DNA of 38,006 nt from Streptococcus constellatus. Its GTDB lineage: Bacteria; Bacillota; Bacilli; Lactobacillales; Streptococcaceae. Below the pieces are notes generated by a model that ran no database searches, was not told the DNA's origin, and saw only the letters and a program-made list of their open reading frames with translations. The stretch spans positions 1 through 38,006 of the forward strand of contig NZ_CABHMZ010000035.1 in NCBI RefSeq assembly GCF_902167705.1, given 5' to 3'. Positions 21,178 through 30,704 of this stretch are shown one piece after another; position 1 is the stretch's first letter; the number at the start of each line of letters is the position of its first letter. The position numbers and the translations under genes were made by a program.

Positions 21178-22047
21178 TTAATCTTGATTTTCATGGGCAA
21201 TACTAAATAATCCCAAAGTTCCAGGACCAGTATGGGTGGCAATAACGGGCCCTAATGGTAGGATTAAAACCTCATTAACCTGATCTGACAGAAGAAGTTG
21301 CTCTTTTAATACTTGAGCCACATCCTGACTGTTTGACCCTGCATAAGCAATTACCACACGTGGATCAGAAATACCTTCCAAAGTCATGCGCACTACTTCA
21401 GCATGAGCTTTTTTCTTGCCACGAACTTTAGCCACAGAATCTAGCCTACCATCTGCTTTAACGGCAATAATCGGCTTGATATTGACCAAATTCCCCATGA
21501 GAGCTGCCGTTTTTGAAATCCGTCCGCCTCGCATGAGATGGTTCAAATCATCCACGAGGAAATAAGTACGCACTTTTGGCAGTAAGGATTCTATCAGGGT
21601 TACTACCTGTTCTAAACTTTGCCCAGCAGTTTTTGCCTCTACCGCTTTCATCACTAAAAGACCTTCTCCCATAGATGCAGCCTTGGTATCTATCATTTGG
21701 ATGACAGCTTCTGGAAAATCTTCTAAAACTATATCCCGTGCCATGACTGCACTCTGATAAGTTCCTGATAAAAGAGATGCAAAAGCAATATAAAGGACTG
21801 GCATGCCGATCTCAGCATAGTGACGAAAGATAGCTTCAAACTGACCAACATTGATTTGACTAGTTGTCGGCTGGCTACCGGCTTCCATTTTAGAAAGAAG
21901 CTGCTCACTCGTTAGTTTCTTATCTCCGACTGTTTCATACGTCTCTCCATCCAGCTGAATAGTCAGACCGAGAATTTGAACATCATTTTCTAAAGCCCAG
22001 CTTTCTGGAAGATCTGCTGTTGAATCCGTTAAAATCTTAAAAGTCAT
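21178..22047 (-). CDS. DegV family fatty-acid-binding protein
   Basis: A 289-aa protein starting at MTFKILTDSTADLPESW (ATG 22047, GGAG 11 bases upstream). Family features are FKILTDSTADL, QPTTSQINVGQFEAIF, YIAFASLLSGTYQSA, VIDTKAAS-type MIDTKAASMGEGLLV and the late HTGPGTLGLFSI. DegV/FakB proteins bind a fatty acid and present it to the kinase FakA for phosphorylation and use in phospholipids. No signal peptide. It lies just upstream of the rplM promoter, the usual streptococcal order. Confidence 0.9.
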   Translation of the reverse strand: MTFKILTDSTADLPESWALENDVQILGLTIQLDGETYETVGDKKLTSEQLLSKMEAGSQPTTSQINVGQFEAIFRHYAEIGMPVLYIAFASLLSGTYQSAVMARDIVLEDFPEAVIQMIDTKAASMGEGLLVMKAVEAKTAGQSLEQVVTLIESLLPKVRTYFLVDDLNHLMRGGRISKTAALMGNLVNIKPIIAVKADGRLDSVAKVRGKKKAHAEVVRMTLEGISDPRVVIAYAGSNSQDVAQVLKEQLLLSDQVNEVLILPLGPVIATHTGPGTLGLFSIAHENQD

Positions 22048-22070
22048 CTTTCTTTTTTCTCCATCATTTT

Positions 22071-22250
22071 CTATAAATTGCGTAAGGTTGGATTGTCTAT
22101 AGGACATAAAGGTGGTTTTCCCATTTGAAGCTGTTGGCTCATTTGATTCAGATCCGACTTTGTAATAGCTACTTTCTTTTCTAGTTCACAAGCCGAAACA
22201 CGCAAAGCTCCTTGGGCAAAGACAGTCCACTGCTCATTTAAATTGCTCAT
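22071..22250 (-). CDS. Small hypothetical protein before degV
   Basis: A 59-aa protein (SNLNEQWTVFAQGALRVSAC to PIDNPTLRNL) whose ATG overlaps the previous stop (TAATG). Two cysteines and a helical middle are visible; no family is recognised. It ends 23 bases before degV. It may be a real coupled small gene or the C-terminal remnant of a degraded gene. Confidence 0.35.
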   Translation of the reverse strand: MSNLNEQWTVFAQGALRVSACELEKKVAITKSDLNQMSQQLQMGKPPLCPIDNPTLRNL

Positions 22251-22405
22251 TACCACAGATGATTGAGCTCGTGGTTTGCTACTTCATATTCAATGCCATC
22301 ATCTACCATTTCGTTCTCATCAATCAAAACGATTGTCACACTGAATAAGTTCTGACGAACACTAAGCATATCTTGAGCATTGAAGTCACAAATTCTTTCC
22401 AAATC
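22250..22405 (-). pseudogene. C-terminal remnant of an unknown gene
   Basis: An open stretch reads DLERICDFNAQDMLSVRQNL to ANHELNHLW and stops at 22250. It is bounded on the left (gene sense) by a TAA at 22406 and has no good start except a weak internal ATG at 22369. The residues look like real protein. The 22406-22541 interval up to rlmB has no clear gene. I suspect a deletion remnant. Confidence 0.35.
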
Positions 22406-22541
22406 TTAAAAATCAGCCTCATTCCTCAATTTATCAGGAAAAAATTTCGTTCTACACTCCGTTCGCTCTGGTTTAAAAATGGACCAGTTTCCTTTCAAAA
22501 GGCAGTCATCCGGCAAGCATAAACTAGTAAAATTTGGCTTT

Positions 22542-23270
22542 TCATAAGCGATTTCTAAACACTTCATACATGAGAATGGCTGCAGCCACACTAGCATTAA
22601 GGCTCTGCACATGTCCATTCATAGGAATGGTAATCATTTCATCTACATGCTTTTTAATATTAGCAGAAATGCCTTTACCTTCGTTGCCGATAATCAGAGC
22701 GAGTTTACCTGCTGTATTCCACTTAGTAGACGGAGTTCCATTCATATCCGTTCCAAAAATCCAAAAACCTGCATTTTTCAGCTTGTCCAAAGTTTGGCTG
22801 AGGTTGGTCACCCGAGCGATCGGAACGTGCTCTACAGCTCCTGTAGAGGTCTTAGCAACGACCGGCGTGACACCAACTGCTCGATGCTTCGGAATAATGA
22901 TGCCTGTAACATTTGTCGCATCAGCCGTCCGTAAAATAGAGCCTAAATTATGCGGATCTGTTAGACCATCTAAAATGAGCAAGAGAGGATTGTTTTCCTG
23001 AGTTGCCATTTTCAACATCACCTCAAAATCCGTATAAGCAAATTCTGAAACACGCAAAACAAAACCTTGATGAACGGCACCACCTGTCATTTCTTGTAAT
23101 GTTTTTTTGGTAGTCCAAGAAATGGAAACCTTTTTTTCTGCTGCCAAATCTTTCATCTTAGCAACATTTTTCCCACGTAGATCATCTTGAATATAGAGTT
23201 TATTTCCAGTATTGGCCATGAGAGCTTCCGTCACAGCATGTACACCGTAGACAATATCGTTATTTTCCAT
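22542..23270 (-). CDS. rlmB: 23S rRNA (guanosine-2'-O-)-methyltransferase RlmB (TrmH family)
   Basis: A 242-aa SPOUT methyltransferase. The N-terminal substrate-binding domain begins NDIVYGVHAVTEAL. The knotted catalytic part has DGLTDPHNLGSILRTADA, LIIGNEGKGIS and QSLNASVAAAILMYEVFRN, the three conserved motifs. It methylates G2251 (E. coli numbering) of 23S rRNA in the peptidyl-transferase centre. Full length. In many Firmicutes it follows mrnC; here a PucR regulator and msmK lie between. Confidence 0.93.
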   Translation of the reverse strand: MENNDIVYGVHAVTEALMANTGNKLYIQDDLRGKNVAKMKDLAAEKKVSISWTTKKTLQEMTGGAVHQGFVLRVSEFAYTDFEVMLKMATQENNPLLLILDGLTDPHNLGSILRTADATNVTGIIIPKHRAVGVTPVVAKTSTGAVEHVPIARVTNLSQTLDKLKNAGFWIFGTDMNGTPSTKWNTAGKLALIIGNEGKGISANIKKHVDEMITIPMNGHVQSLNASVAAAILMYEVFRNRL

Positions 23271-23357
23271 GACTTTAGTATAACATAAAATTTAAAATGC
23301 TTCTTCTTATTTATAAATCACTTTACCGTTAAATCCAAATTTTCTTCTATAAAAAAC

Positions 23358-23391
23358 GCAGGAGTCTTGTATTAAAAACAAGGCATCCTGC
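23358..23391. terminator. Terminator between msmK and rlmB
   Basis: GCAGGAGTCTTGT pairs with ACAAGGCATCCTGC with a small internal bulge. A-run to the left and T-containing tail to the right; placed 35 bases after the msmK stop. Confidence 0.6.
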
Positions 23392-23425
23392 ATTCTCTTA
23401 TTAATTATTCTAAAGGCATTGTAAA

Positions 23426-24556
23426 TTAATAAACTGTCTTTTCTGTTTCTGGATCAAAGAAGTGTGCTTTGTTCAAGTCAAAGCCAAGGTCAATACCTGC
23501 TCCAGCTTTGAGGTAATCACGAGCATCTACTTTAGCAATAAATTCATTGTCAGCCACTTGGCAATACAAATGAGATTCCGAACCAAGCAATTCGGATACA
23601 GAGATTTTAGCATGTACTACTGAATCTGGGAAGGTTTCAAGGAAGGCAGCTTCTGTATTGATGTCTTCTGGACGAATACCAAAAATGAGTTTCTTGCCTT
23701 CATAGCCTTTTTCACGAAGTACCTTCAAGGCACCTTCTGGTACTTTCAGAGAAAGGTCTTGTGCTACAATTTCATCACCTTTCAAAGTTACATTGATGAA
23801 GTTCATCGCTGGGCTTCCGATAAAGCCTGCAACAAATTTATTAACTGGGTTTTTGTAAACTTCTTGTGGGGTACCGATTTGCTCTATACGTCCAATTGTA
23901 CCCGTTCCTGAAGGATTCTTTGTTGCAGACATGATAACGATACGATCAGCCAAAGTCATTGCTTCTGTTTGGTCATGGGTAACATAGATAGTGGTTGCCC
24001 CAATACGACGATGGATTTTAGCAATTTCTGCCCGCATAGATACCCGCAATTTAGCATCCAAGTTAGAAAGCGGTTCATCCATAAGAAATACTTTTGCATC
24101 ACGAACAATAGCACGTCCCATCGCTACACGTTGACGTTGCCCACCAGAAAGGTCTGCAGGTTTACGATCTAAAAATTCTTTCAAGCCAAGAATCTCTGCT
24201 GCTTCATTTACACGTTTTTCAATATCATCCTTGCTGTATTTACGAAGTTTCAAACCAAAAGCCATATTATCATGCACAGTCATGTGTGGATACAAAGCGT
24301 AGTTTTGGAAAACCATGGCAATGTCACGATCTTTTGGCGCAACATCGTTGACCACGCGGCTATCAATTGAACATTCACCTTCCGTGATATCTTCAAGTCC
24401 AGCAATCATACGAAGTGTAGTAGATTTCCCACATCCTGAAGGACCAACGAAAACGATAAATTCCTTATCTTTTATATTCAAGTTGAAGTCTTCTACAGAG
24501 TAATGTTCGCTGTTTGGATATTTTTTGTAAATATTTTTTAAATTTAATTCTACCAT
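23426..24556 (-). CDS. msmK: Sugar ABC transporter ATP-binding protein MsmK
   Basis: A 376-aa carbohydrate-uptake ATPase of the MalK/UgpC group. Walker A GPSGCGKSTTLRM is at residues 37-49, the signature LSGGQRQRVAMGRAI near 136, Walker B VFLMDEPLSNLDAKLR near 155, and the H-loop YVTHDQTEAM near 190. The last 120 residues form the regulatory TOBE domain (LIFGIRPEDI). In streptococci this single ATPase energises several sugar importers whose loci lack their own. No permease genes are adjacent, which fits. A CcpA-like operator lies directly upstream. Confidence 0.93.
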   Translation of the reverse strand: MVELNLKNIYKKYPNSEHYSVEDFNLNIKDKEFIVFVGPSGCGKSTTLRMIAGLEDITEGECSIDSRVVNDVAPKDRDIAMVFQNYALYPHMTVHDNMAFGLKLRKYSKDDIEKRVNEAAEILGLKEFLDRKPADLSGGQRQRVAMGRAIVRDAKVFLMDEPLSNLDAKLRVSMRAEIAKIHRRIGATTIYVTHDQTEAMTLADRIVIMSATKNPSGTGTIGRIEQIGTPQEVYKNPVNKFVAGFIGSPAMNFINVTLKGDEIVAQDLSLKVPEGALKVLREKGYEGKKLIFGIRPEDINTEAAFLETFPDSVVHAKISVSELLGSESHLYCQVADNEFIAKVDARDYLKAGAGIDLGFDLNKAHFFDPETEKTVY

Positions 24557-24594
24557 AAAATAGAACTCCTTTGTTGTTATGATTTTATTCTATA

Positions 24595-24608
24595 TGAAAA
24601 CGCTTTAT
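24595..24608. promoter_or_regulatory. cre site (CcpA operator) of msmK
   Basis: TGAAAACGCTTTAT matches the cre core TGAAARCGYTTW, with a weak final pair. It lies about 40 bases upstream of the msmK ATG, overlapping the presumed promoter, so glucose repression is expected. Confidence 0.6.
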
Positions 24609-24668
24609 TTTTCTATGGCAATGTGAACAAATTTAAAAGAAAATGTCTTGTGCAGGGTGCACAAAACA

Positions 24669-25541
24669 TTAGAATAAATCAGTTAAAATAACATGATAAC
24701 ATAGCGTCAAATCTGTTAGGTCTTTTAGCTGTAAACCCGTCAATTCTTCCCATTTATCGATGTGATATTGTAACGTGTTCCGATGAATATACAACTGCTG
24801 AGCAGCTTTTGTCACAACCGCTGTATTTTCCCACAAAGCGGCAATAATATCAACGAGCTGATCCTGACTTTCAATCAATTGATGAAGTTTCTTTGTTAAG
24901 ATTGGCAATATGAAATCCTTTTGGCTAATCCCCCATAAAAAGAGTTGGGAAAAAGAATGCACATTAGAATGCTGAGCCTGTTCCCACCACTTAGTAAAAA
25001 GGGCATTCTCTGCTTGAAATAGCTCAAAGTAGCTCTCTTCAAACATTTGAGACCAAATCTGTCCGATTTGAATTGTGAGAGCTAGGCTAAAGTCATATTC
25101 GATGGCTGATAAAGTATCACGAAGGACAGCTTTTACGGGGATAAGTTGCGTCTGATCTAATACAAAGATATAATCCTGAGAAGACAGCTGAAAATCTGCT
25201 ATTCTATTGGGCAGTATGGTCCGCATCATTTCTAACCAAGATCCGATTGTTTCATTTTCATAATGGAATAAATGACAATGAACAAATTGTATCTTTTGTA
25301 CACTTTTTGGCAATTTGCCACGACTATGAACCAGATAATCGTACCAAGGTCCACCATCAAACGCTAACTCTTCTCCAGTCAGTAAAGAAACAAGCTGTTG
25401 TTCTCTTTCTGTCAAGCTACTCATTTTTAATAATAGCCATTGATTTTTTGATAAGGGAATTGCCACTTCATCTTCTTTTACGCTCGGATTGGATTGAAGT
25501 CTCCCTTGAGGAAACCATTCTAACAAATTACTTTTTACCAT
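24669..25541 (-). CDS. PucR/CdaR-type transcriptional regulator
   Basis: A 290-aa regulator starting at ATG 25541 (GGAG ten bases upstream); a longer frame runs into mrnC. The final 60 residues (IIAALWENTAVVTKAAQQLY then IHRNTLQYHIDKWEELTGLQ) are the PucR C-terminal helix-turn-helix. The N-terminal 230 residues show no GAF or PAS motif. It overlaps the end of mrnC by 14 bases and precedes the msmK promoter region by about 60 bases. It may control sugar or purine genes; the target is unknown. Confidence 0.8.
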   Translation of the reverse strand: MVKSNLLEWFPQGRLQSNPSVKEDEVAIPLSKNQWLLLKMSSLTEREQQLVSLLTGEELAFDGGPWYDYLVHSRGKLPKSVQKIQFVHCHLFHYENETIGSWLEMMRTILPNRIADFQLSSQDYIFVLDQTQLIPVKAVLRDTLSAIEYDFSLALTIQIGQIWSQMFEESYFELFQAENALFTKWWEQAQHSNVHSFSQLFLWGISQKDFILPILTKKLHQLIESQDQLVDIIAALWENTAVVTKAAQQLYIHRNTLQYHIDKWEELTGLQLKDLTDLTLCYHVILTDLF

Positions 25542-25932
25542 GATTTGTGCTCTCCACTCTGACAATGCACCAGTCAATTAACTCTTCTAAGCGCTCAATA
25601 GCTCCCGTCATATGTAGGTAGCCCATAATAGCCTCAAAGCCTGTAGACATGCGATAAGTAATGATATCGGCATTTTTAGCTTTTGTATGACTATTGGCAT
25701 TGCGTCCACGCTTGTAGATTTCTTCTTCCTTTTCTGTCAGGATTCCCTCTTCTAGCATGAGAGAGATGAGATTGGCTTGCGCTTTAGCCGAAACATACTT
25801 AGTCGCTTCCCTATGCAGCTGATTGGGCTTGGTCAGTCCCTGAAAAATTAGGTGACGTCGGATATACATGGAGTAGACAGCATCTCCCTCAAAAGCGAGG
25901 GCGATGCCGTTAATCAAATTGACATCAGTCAC
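25528..25932 (-). CDS. mrnC: Mini-ribonuclease III
   Basis: A 134-aa RNase III-like enzyme without the double-stranded RNA-binding domain. ALAFEGDAVYSMYIRRHLI and RGRNANSHTKAKNADIITYR are the family hallmarks, with catalytic Asp/Glu in the first and in GFEAIMGYLHMTG. It matures 23S rRNA ends. It overlaps cysS by eight bases, the usual order. Confidence 0.93.
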   Translation of the reverse strand: MTDVNLINGIALAFEGDAVYSMYIRRHLIFQGLTKPNQLHREATKYVSAKAQANLISLMLEEGILTEKEEEIYKRGRNANSHTKAKNADIITYRMSTGFEAIMGYLHMTGAIERLEELIDWCIVRVESTNHGKK

Positions 25933-27268
25933 GGGTCCACCTCACTCCGTCCTTCCCATCTAATAGCTTGATTCCTTGTGCTGCCAATTCATCACGGATC
26001 TTATCAGCTGTCGCAAAATCCTTGGCAGCACGCGCTGTTTGGCGCTCCTCAATCAAGCGTTCAATGTCCGCATCCAAGACTTCTTCTACAAAGACGATGC
26101 CAAAAACTTCTAAAAGCTTAGCAAAGGCTGCCTTGACTTCAGCGGTGTAGTTGCCTGAGTTGATCCACTTGGCTAGCTCGAAGACAACCGTGATGCCATT
26201 AGCTGCATTGAAATCTTCGTCCATAGCGGCAGTGAACTTATCCAACAAGGCTTGAAGCTGAGCTGAATCTGCCTGATCAGTGAAAGGCTGCTCATAGGTA
26301 TTCTTCAAATATTTGAGATTAATCGCTGCATCATGGACGGCTTTTTCTGTGAAATTGATAGGCTTGCGGTAGTGTTGGGTTGCAAAGAAGAAACGCAGTA
26401 CCTGCCCATCAATGGTTTTAAGGGCATCGTGAACGGTAATGAAATTCCCCAGAGACTTAGACATCTTGACATCATCAATATTGACAAAGCCATTGTGCAT
26501 CCAGTAGTTGGCAAAAGTCTTTCCAGTTTTAGCTTCTGATTGAGCGATTTCATTGGTATGGTGCGGAAATTCTAAATCAGCTCCGCCACCGTGAATATCA
26601 ATCGTATCTCCCAGAATTTCTGTCGCCATGACGGAACATTCAATATGCCAGCCTGGACGACCAGGCCCCCAAGGGCTGTCCCAGAAGATTTCACCGGATT
26701 TAACAGCCTTCCAAAGAGCAAAGTCCACTGGATTTTCCTTGCGGGTGGTTTCCTCATCTGTCCGACCAGAAGCGCCTAACTCTAAATCAGCCAAGGTTTT
26801 ATTAGCTAGTTTGGCATAATTGTGAGACTTTTCCACTCGGAAATAGACATCACCCTCTGACTCATAAGCGTAGCCCTTATCCACCAACGTCTGCACAAAG
26901 TCAATGATATCCTCCATAAAGTCAATCACGCGCGGATGCTGAGTAGCTGGCTTAACACCTAGTTGTTCAACGTCAGCACGAAAAGCTGCGATGTACTTGT
27001 CAGCCACTTCCTGAGGTGTGATACCCTCTTCCTTAGCTCGATTGATAATTTTATCGTCCACATCGGTGAAATTGGATATGTAAGCCACCTCATACCCACG
27101 ATACTCAAAATAGCGCCGAATCGTGTCAAAAGCTACTGTTGAGCGGGCATTGCCGACATGGATATAGTTATAAACGGTCGGCCCGCAGACATACATCTTG
27201 ACATTGCCCTCTTCCAGAGGGACAAATTTACGCAGACTGCGGGTCATAGTATCATAAATTTTGATCAT
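25925..27268 (-). CDS. cysS: Cysteinyl-tRNA synthetase
   Basis: A 447-aa class I synthetase. Zinc-binding Cys28 precedes the HIGH-type HVGNARS. WHIECSVMA and GGADLEFPHHTNEIAQSEA complete the zinc site and Cys pocket, and KMSKSLGNF is the KMSKS loop. The C-terminal anticodon-binding helical domain ends GVRWTRD. Complete; it lies in the cysE-cysS-mrnC cluster, so amino acid synthesis and charging are linked. Confidence 0.97.
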   Translation of the reverse strand: MIKIYDTMTRSLRKFVPLEEGNVKMYVCGPTVYNYIHVGNARSTVAFDTIRRYFEYRGYEVAYISNFTDVDDKIINRAKEEGITPQEVADKYIAAFRADVEQLGVKPATQHPRVIDFMEDIIDFVQTLVDKGYAYESEGDVYFRVEKSHNYAKLANKTLADLELGASGRTDEETTRKENPVDFALWKAVKSGEIFWDSPWGPGRPGWHIECSVMATEILGDTIDIHGGGADLEFPHHTNEIAQSEAKTGKTFANYWMHNGFVNIDDVKMSKSLGNFITVHDALKTIDGQVLRFFFATQHYRKPINFTEKAVHDAAINLKYLKNTYEQPFTDQADSAQLQALLDKFTAAMDEDFNAANGITVVFELAKWINSGNYTAEVKAAFAKLLEVFGIVFVEEVLDADIERLIEERQTARAAKDFATADKIRDELAAQGIKLLDGKDGVRWTRD

Positions 27269-27351
27269 ATTTTACGATACTGAGAGTGACTGGAAAGTAG
27301 ATAAAATCAACTGCAGAAGCAGTCATCTAGTGTCAAACTTTCTATTCCTAC

Positions 27352-27492
27352 TCAGTTCCTTTCTAGTTCCTTTGCTATTGTCAAAGCAATCGTGAAAAAC
27401 GTCATGGCATCAGCCTTCCGTTCGTTATGGCGAGCATCCCAGGTTTGGTTATGATGATTCACATAGTCAGCTGTGTAGCAACCATTTCTCAC
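27352..27492 (-). CDS. 46-aa small protein between cysE and cysS
   Basis: A short frame starting at GTG 27492, whose first base is the last base of the cysE stop (TAGTG), so translation would be coupled. The product (RNGCYTADYVNHHNQTWDAR to TIAKELERN) has many His and Asn residues and a helical C-terminus. I recall that pneumococcus also has a small gene at this position. There is no strong ribosome site. The remaining 83 bases to cysS contain nothing clear. Confidence 0.45.
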   Translation of the reverse strand: MRNGCYTADYVNHHNQTWDARHNERKADAMTFFTIALTIAKELERN

Positions 27493-28076
27493 TACAATTT
27501 AGATGAGTAATAACTTTCTTCGCGGATTTCTTCTAAATTCTTGATAGTTGGAGTATCTTTTTGACCATGCACACGGACGATTTTAGCCGGTATACCAACA
27601 ACTGTCACATCACTTGGTACATCTGCCACCACTACTGCACCCGCTCCTACCCTGGCATTTTCACCGATTTCAATCGGACCAATGAGCTGCGCATGAGCGG
27701 AAATGAGTGCGCCTTGGCGAACCGTTGGGTGACGTTTCCCAGCATCTTTGCCAGTTCCTCCAAGAGTAACACCATGATAAAGCATCACTCCTTTTTCCAC
27801 AACAGCCGTCTCACCAATCACTAAGCCACTCCCGTGATCAATGAAAACACCCGAAGCAATCTTTGCTCCCGGATGAATCTCAATCTGGGTCCAAAAACGC
27901 CAAAATTGACTATGCATCCGAGCTAAGAGTTTACAACCATGATTCCAAAGAAAGTGAGAAATCCGATGAGCTGCTAAAGCCTTAATACCAGGATAAGTCA
28001 ACAGCACCTCGAGCAAGGAGCGAGCTGCTGGATCATTTTCTTTTACAATCGCTATTGTCTCTTTCCACCAACCCAT
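27492..28076 (-). CDS. cysE: Serine O-acetyltransferase
   Basis: A 194-aa enzyme making O-acetylserine for cysteine synthesis. The hexapeptide-repeat fold is visible (IHPGAKIASGVFIDHGSGLV, IGETAVVEKGVMLYHGVTLG, GKRHPTVRQGALISAHAQL), including the catalytic His-Asp region (IDHGSG) and the GGTGKD loop. The N-terminal helical trimerisation part is of the short type typical of Firmicutes. It is 49 bases after pnp. Confidence 0.95.
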   Translation of the reverse strand: MGWWKETIAIVKENDPAARSLLEVLLTYPGIKALAAHRISHFLWNHGCKLLARMHSQFWRFWTQIEIHPGAKIASGVFIDHGSGLVIGETAVVEKGVMLYHGVTLGGTGKDAGKRHPTVRQGALISAHAQLIGPIEIGENARVGAGAVVVADVPSDVTVVGIPAKIVRVHGQKDTPTIKNLEEIREESYYSSKL

Positions 28077-28125
28077 GATGACTCCTTTCTAGCTTTAGAC
28101 TGAAAGTAAACACTTAGCTACCTTT

Positions 28126-30306
28126 CTAGTCTTGTGCCTTTTCTTCTCGAACAACTTTATGCTCTTTATGTGCTTTATGATGGTGTTTTTTCTCCTTATC
28201 CTCTTTAGGAGGGCGCGGAAGCAATGCTTTCATAGAAGCATCCACACGACCTTTTTCATCAATCTTGATGATTTTGACATCTACTTCATCACCAAGTTGT
28301 ACCAAATCTTCAACCTTATTAATACGCGTCCAAGCCATTTCAGAGATATGCACTAAGGCATCTGTCTTGTCAAATAGATTGACAAAAGCACCGAATTTCT
28401 CAATTCGAACAACTTTGGCATGATAAACTTCATCTACTTTCGCTTCACGCACAAGTGCTATAATGATTTCCTTAGCACGATTAATCGCATCTTGATCGCT
28501 AGAGTAAATAGAAACATTTCCTTCCTCGTCTATATCAATCTTGACACCTGTTTCTGCGATAATCTTGTCAATCGTTTCACCGCCCTTGCCAATGACAATC
28601 TTAATCTTATCAACATCAATCTTAATGGTGTCAATCTTCGGAGCAGTTGGAGCGAGTTCTGTGCGAGGAGCTGGAATCGTACGTTCAATCAAATCTAAAA
28701 TTTCAAAACGTGCTTTTTTAGCTTGAGCCAATGCTTCTTGCAAGATTTCAGCAGTAATTCCTTCAATCTTGATATCCATTTGAAGAGCAGTAATTCCTTC
28801 ACGTGTACCAGCCACCTTGAAATCCATATCTCCGAAATGATCTTCTAAGCCTTGAATATCTGTTAAAATCGTGTAGTTGCTACCATCTGAAATGAGCCCC
28901 ATAGCGATCCCAACTACAGGTGCTTTAATTGGTACCCCACCGGCCATGAGAGCAAGTGTCCCAGCACAAATCGAGGCTTGTGAAGATGAACCATTTGACT
29001 CAAGAACTTCTGCTACCAAACGGATTGCATAAGGGAAATCTTCTAGACTAGGGAGAACTTGCGCAAGTGCACGTTCACCAAGAGCTCCATGACCGATTTC
29101 ACGGCGTCCAGGTGCTCCATAGCGTCCCGTTTCTCCTACAGAATACTGTGGGAAATTATAATGATGCATAAAGCGTTTCTTGTATTCTGGATCCAAGCCA
29201 TCAACGATTTGTGTTTCGCCCATCGGTGCCAAGGTCAAGACAGATAAAGCCTGCGTTTGCCCACGAGTAAAGAGACCAGAGCCATGCACGCGCGGCAGAT
29301 AGTCAATTTCAGCATCCAATGGACGAATTTCATCTACCTTACGACCATCTGGACGAATCTTGTCCTCAGTAATTAAACGCCGTACTTCTGCATGTTCCAT
29401 TTGCTCTAAAATTTCAGCCACATCACGCATGATGCGGTCAAATTCTTCGTGGTCAGCATATTTTTCTTCGTAAAGGGCTATTACTTCGTCTTTGACTGCT
29501 TGCGTTGCGGCTTCACGAGCTAATTTTTCTTCTACCTGAACGGCTTTTTGAAGATCAGCATTATAGCCGGCTACAATTTCTGTTTGCAATTCTTCATCAA
29601 CACGAAGAAGCTCAACTTCTGCTTTTTCTTTTCCAACTACTGCCACGATTTCTTCTTGGAAAGCAATCAATTCCTTCACTGCTTCATGACCTTTCAAAAG
29701 GGCGTCCAGCATCACTTCTTCTGATAATTCTTTGGCACCAGATTCCACCATGTTAATCGCTTCTTTAGTTCCTGCAACGGTTAATTCCAATAACGAAGCT
29801 TCTTTTTGTTCTTGACTTGGATTGATGAGCAATTCTCCATTGACATAGCCAACCTGCACACCAGCAATTGGACCATTAAAAGGAATATCTGAGATTGATA
29901 ACGCAAGAGATGAACCAAACATAGCTGCCATAGGTGCTGAAGCATCCGCATCATAAGAAAGAACGGTATTGATAACCTGAACTTCATTGCGGAAACCGTC
30001 CGCAAACATCGGACGAATGGGACGGTCAATCAAGCGAGCTGTCAAAGTCGCATCCGTCGAAGGGCGTCCTTCGCGCTTGTTAAAGCCACCAGGGTATTTC
30101 CCAGCTGCGTACATCTTTTCTTCATAATTGACTTGAAGCGGGAAGAAATCGCCAGTCGCCATTTTCTTTGACATAACGGCTGCTGTCAGAACGGTACTTT
30201 CACCATAGCGCACCACTACGCTACCATTCGCTTGCTTCGCCACTTGTCCAGTTTCAACCACTAATTCTTTGCCAGCAAAAGTGGTTTTAAATATTTGTTT
30301 TACCAT
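28126..30306 (-). CDS. pnp: Polynucleotide phosphorylase
   Basis: A 726-aa 3'-5' exoribonuclease of the mRNA degradosome. Two RNase PH-like domains (from [17 protein letters not shown] and from [20 protein letters not shown]), a linker, then KH ([20 protein letters not shown]) and S1 ([18 protein letters not shown]) domains. The C-terminal tail is Lys/His-rich ([14 protein letters not shown]). Complete. It is the first gene of the leftward pnp-cysE-cysS-mrnC group. Confidence 0.97.
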   Translation of the reverse strand: MVKQIFKTTFAGKELVVETGQVAKQANGSVVVRYGESTVLTAAVMSKKMATGDFFPLQVNYEEKMYAAGKYPGGFNKREGRPSTDATLTARLIDRPIRPMFADGFRNEVQVINTVLSYDADASAPMAAMFGSSLALSISDIPFNGPIAGVQVGYVNGELLINPSQEQKEASLLELTVAGTKEAINMVESGAKELSEEVMLDALLKGHEAVKELIAFQEEIVAVVGKEKAEVELLRVDEELQTEIVAGYNADLQKAVQVEEKLAREAATQAVKDEVIALYEEKYADHEEFDRIMRDVAEILEQMEHAEVRRLITEDKIRPDGRKVDEIRPLDAEIDYLPRVHGSGLFTRGQTQALSVLTLAPMGETQIVDGLDPEYKKRFMHHYNFPQYSVGETGRYGAPGRREIGHGALGERALAQVLPSLEDFPYAIRLVAEVLESNGSSSQASICAGTLALMAGGVPIKAPVVGIAMGLISDGSNYTILTDIQGLEDHFGDMDFKVAGTREGITALQMDIKIEGITAEILQEALAQAKKARFEILDLIERTIPAPRTELAPTAPKIDTIKIDVDKIKIVIGKGGETIDKIIAETGVKIDIDEEGNVSIYSSDQDAINRAKEIIIALVREAKVDEVYHAKVVRIEKFGAFVNLFDKTDALVHISEMAWTRINKVEDLVQLGDEVDVKIIKIDEKGRVDASMKALLPRPPKEDKEKKHHHKAHKEHKVVREEKAQD

Positions 30307-30704
30307 AATTATTCCTCTTTGAGTCTATGCTCAATTTCTAATTTTTTATACGTCTTGCCTACAAAGATCAAGATAGATTTAGGATATTAAAAATGAATCC
30401 TGAGTTCCACTCCAAAAATTTCTGCTTGCATAATTAGGCATAAGCTTTGTTTCAATAAAACAACTCATTATCCTGTTCAACACACCTTTTGTCATAGCCG
30501 CGACTGTTGATAGAAAGTTTAAGCGTTTTTTATACTTTGTCTATCCTCATCTTTGTATCAAGCACGTATAAACTTTATTTTATCATATTTTACACCAAAA
30601 GAAAAAGCCTTAAAATAGCTTTTTAGCAAGAATTTTTGAAATGTTATCTATTATTCTTATTTTTTGCTATACTAGAAAGAAAGCTAGTAACAAGGAGAAT
30701 AGAT
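30307..30704. other. Intergenic region between divergent pnp and pepF
   Basis: About 400 bases with no convincing gene. It holds the promoters and the pnp 5' untranslated region, which in other bacteria is an autoregulatory site. On the plus strand TGCTATACT (30665-30673) is an extended -10 box 31 bases before the pepF start. On the minus strand a TATGAT lies near 30583-30588. Confidence 0.4.
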
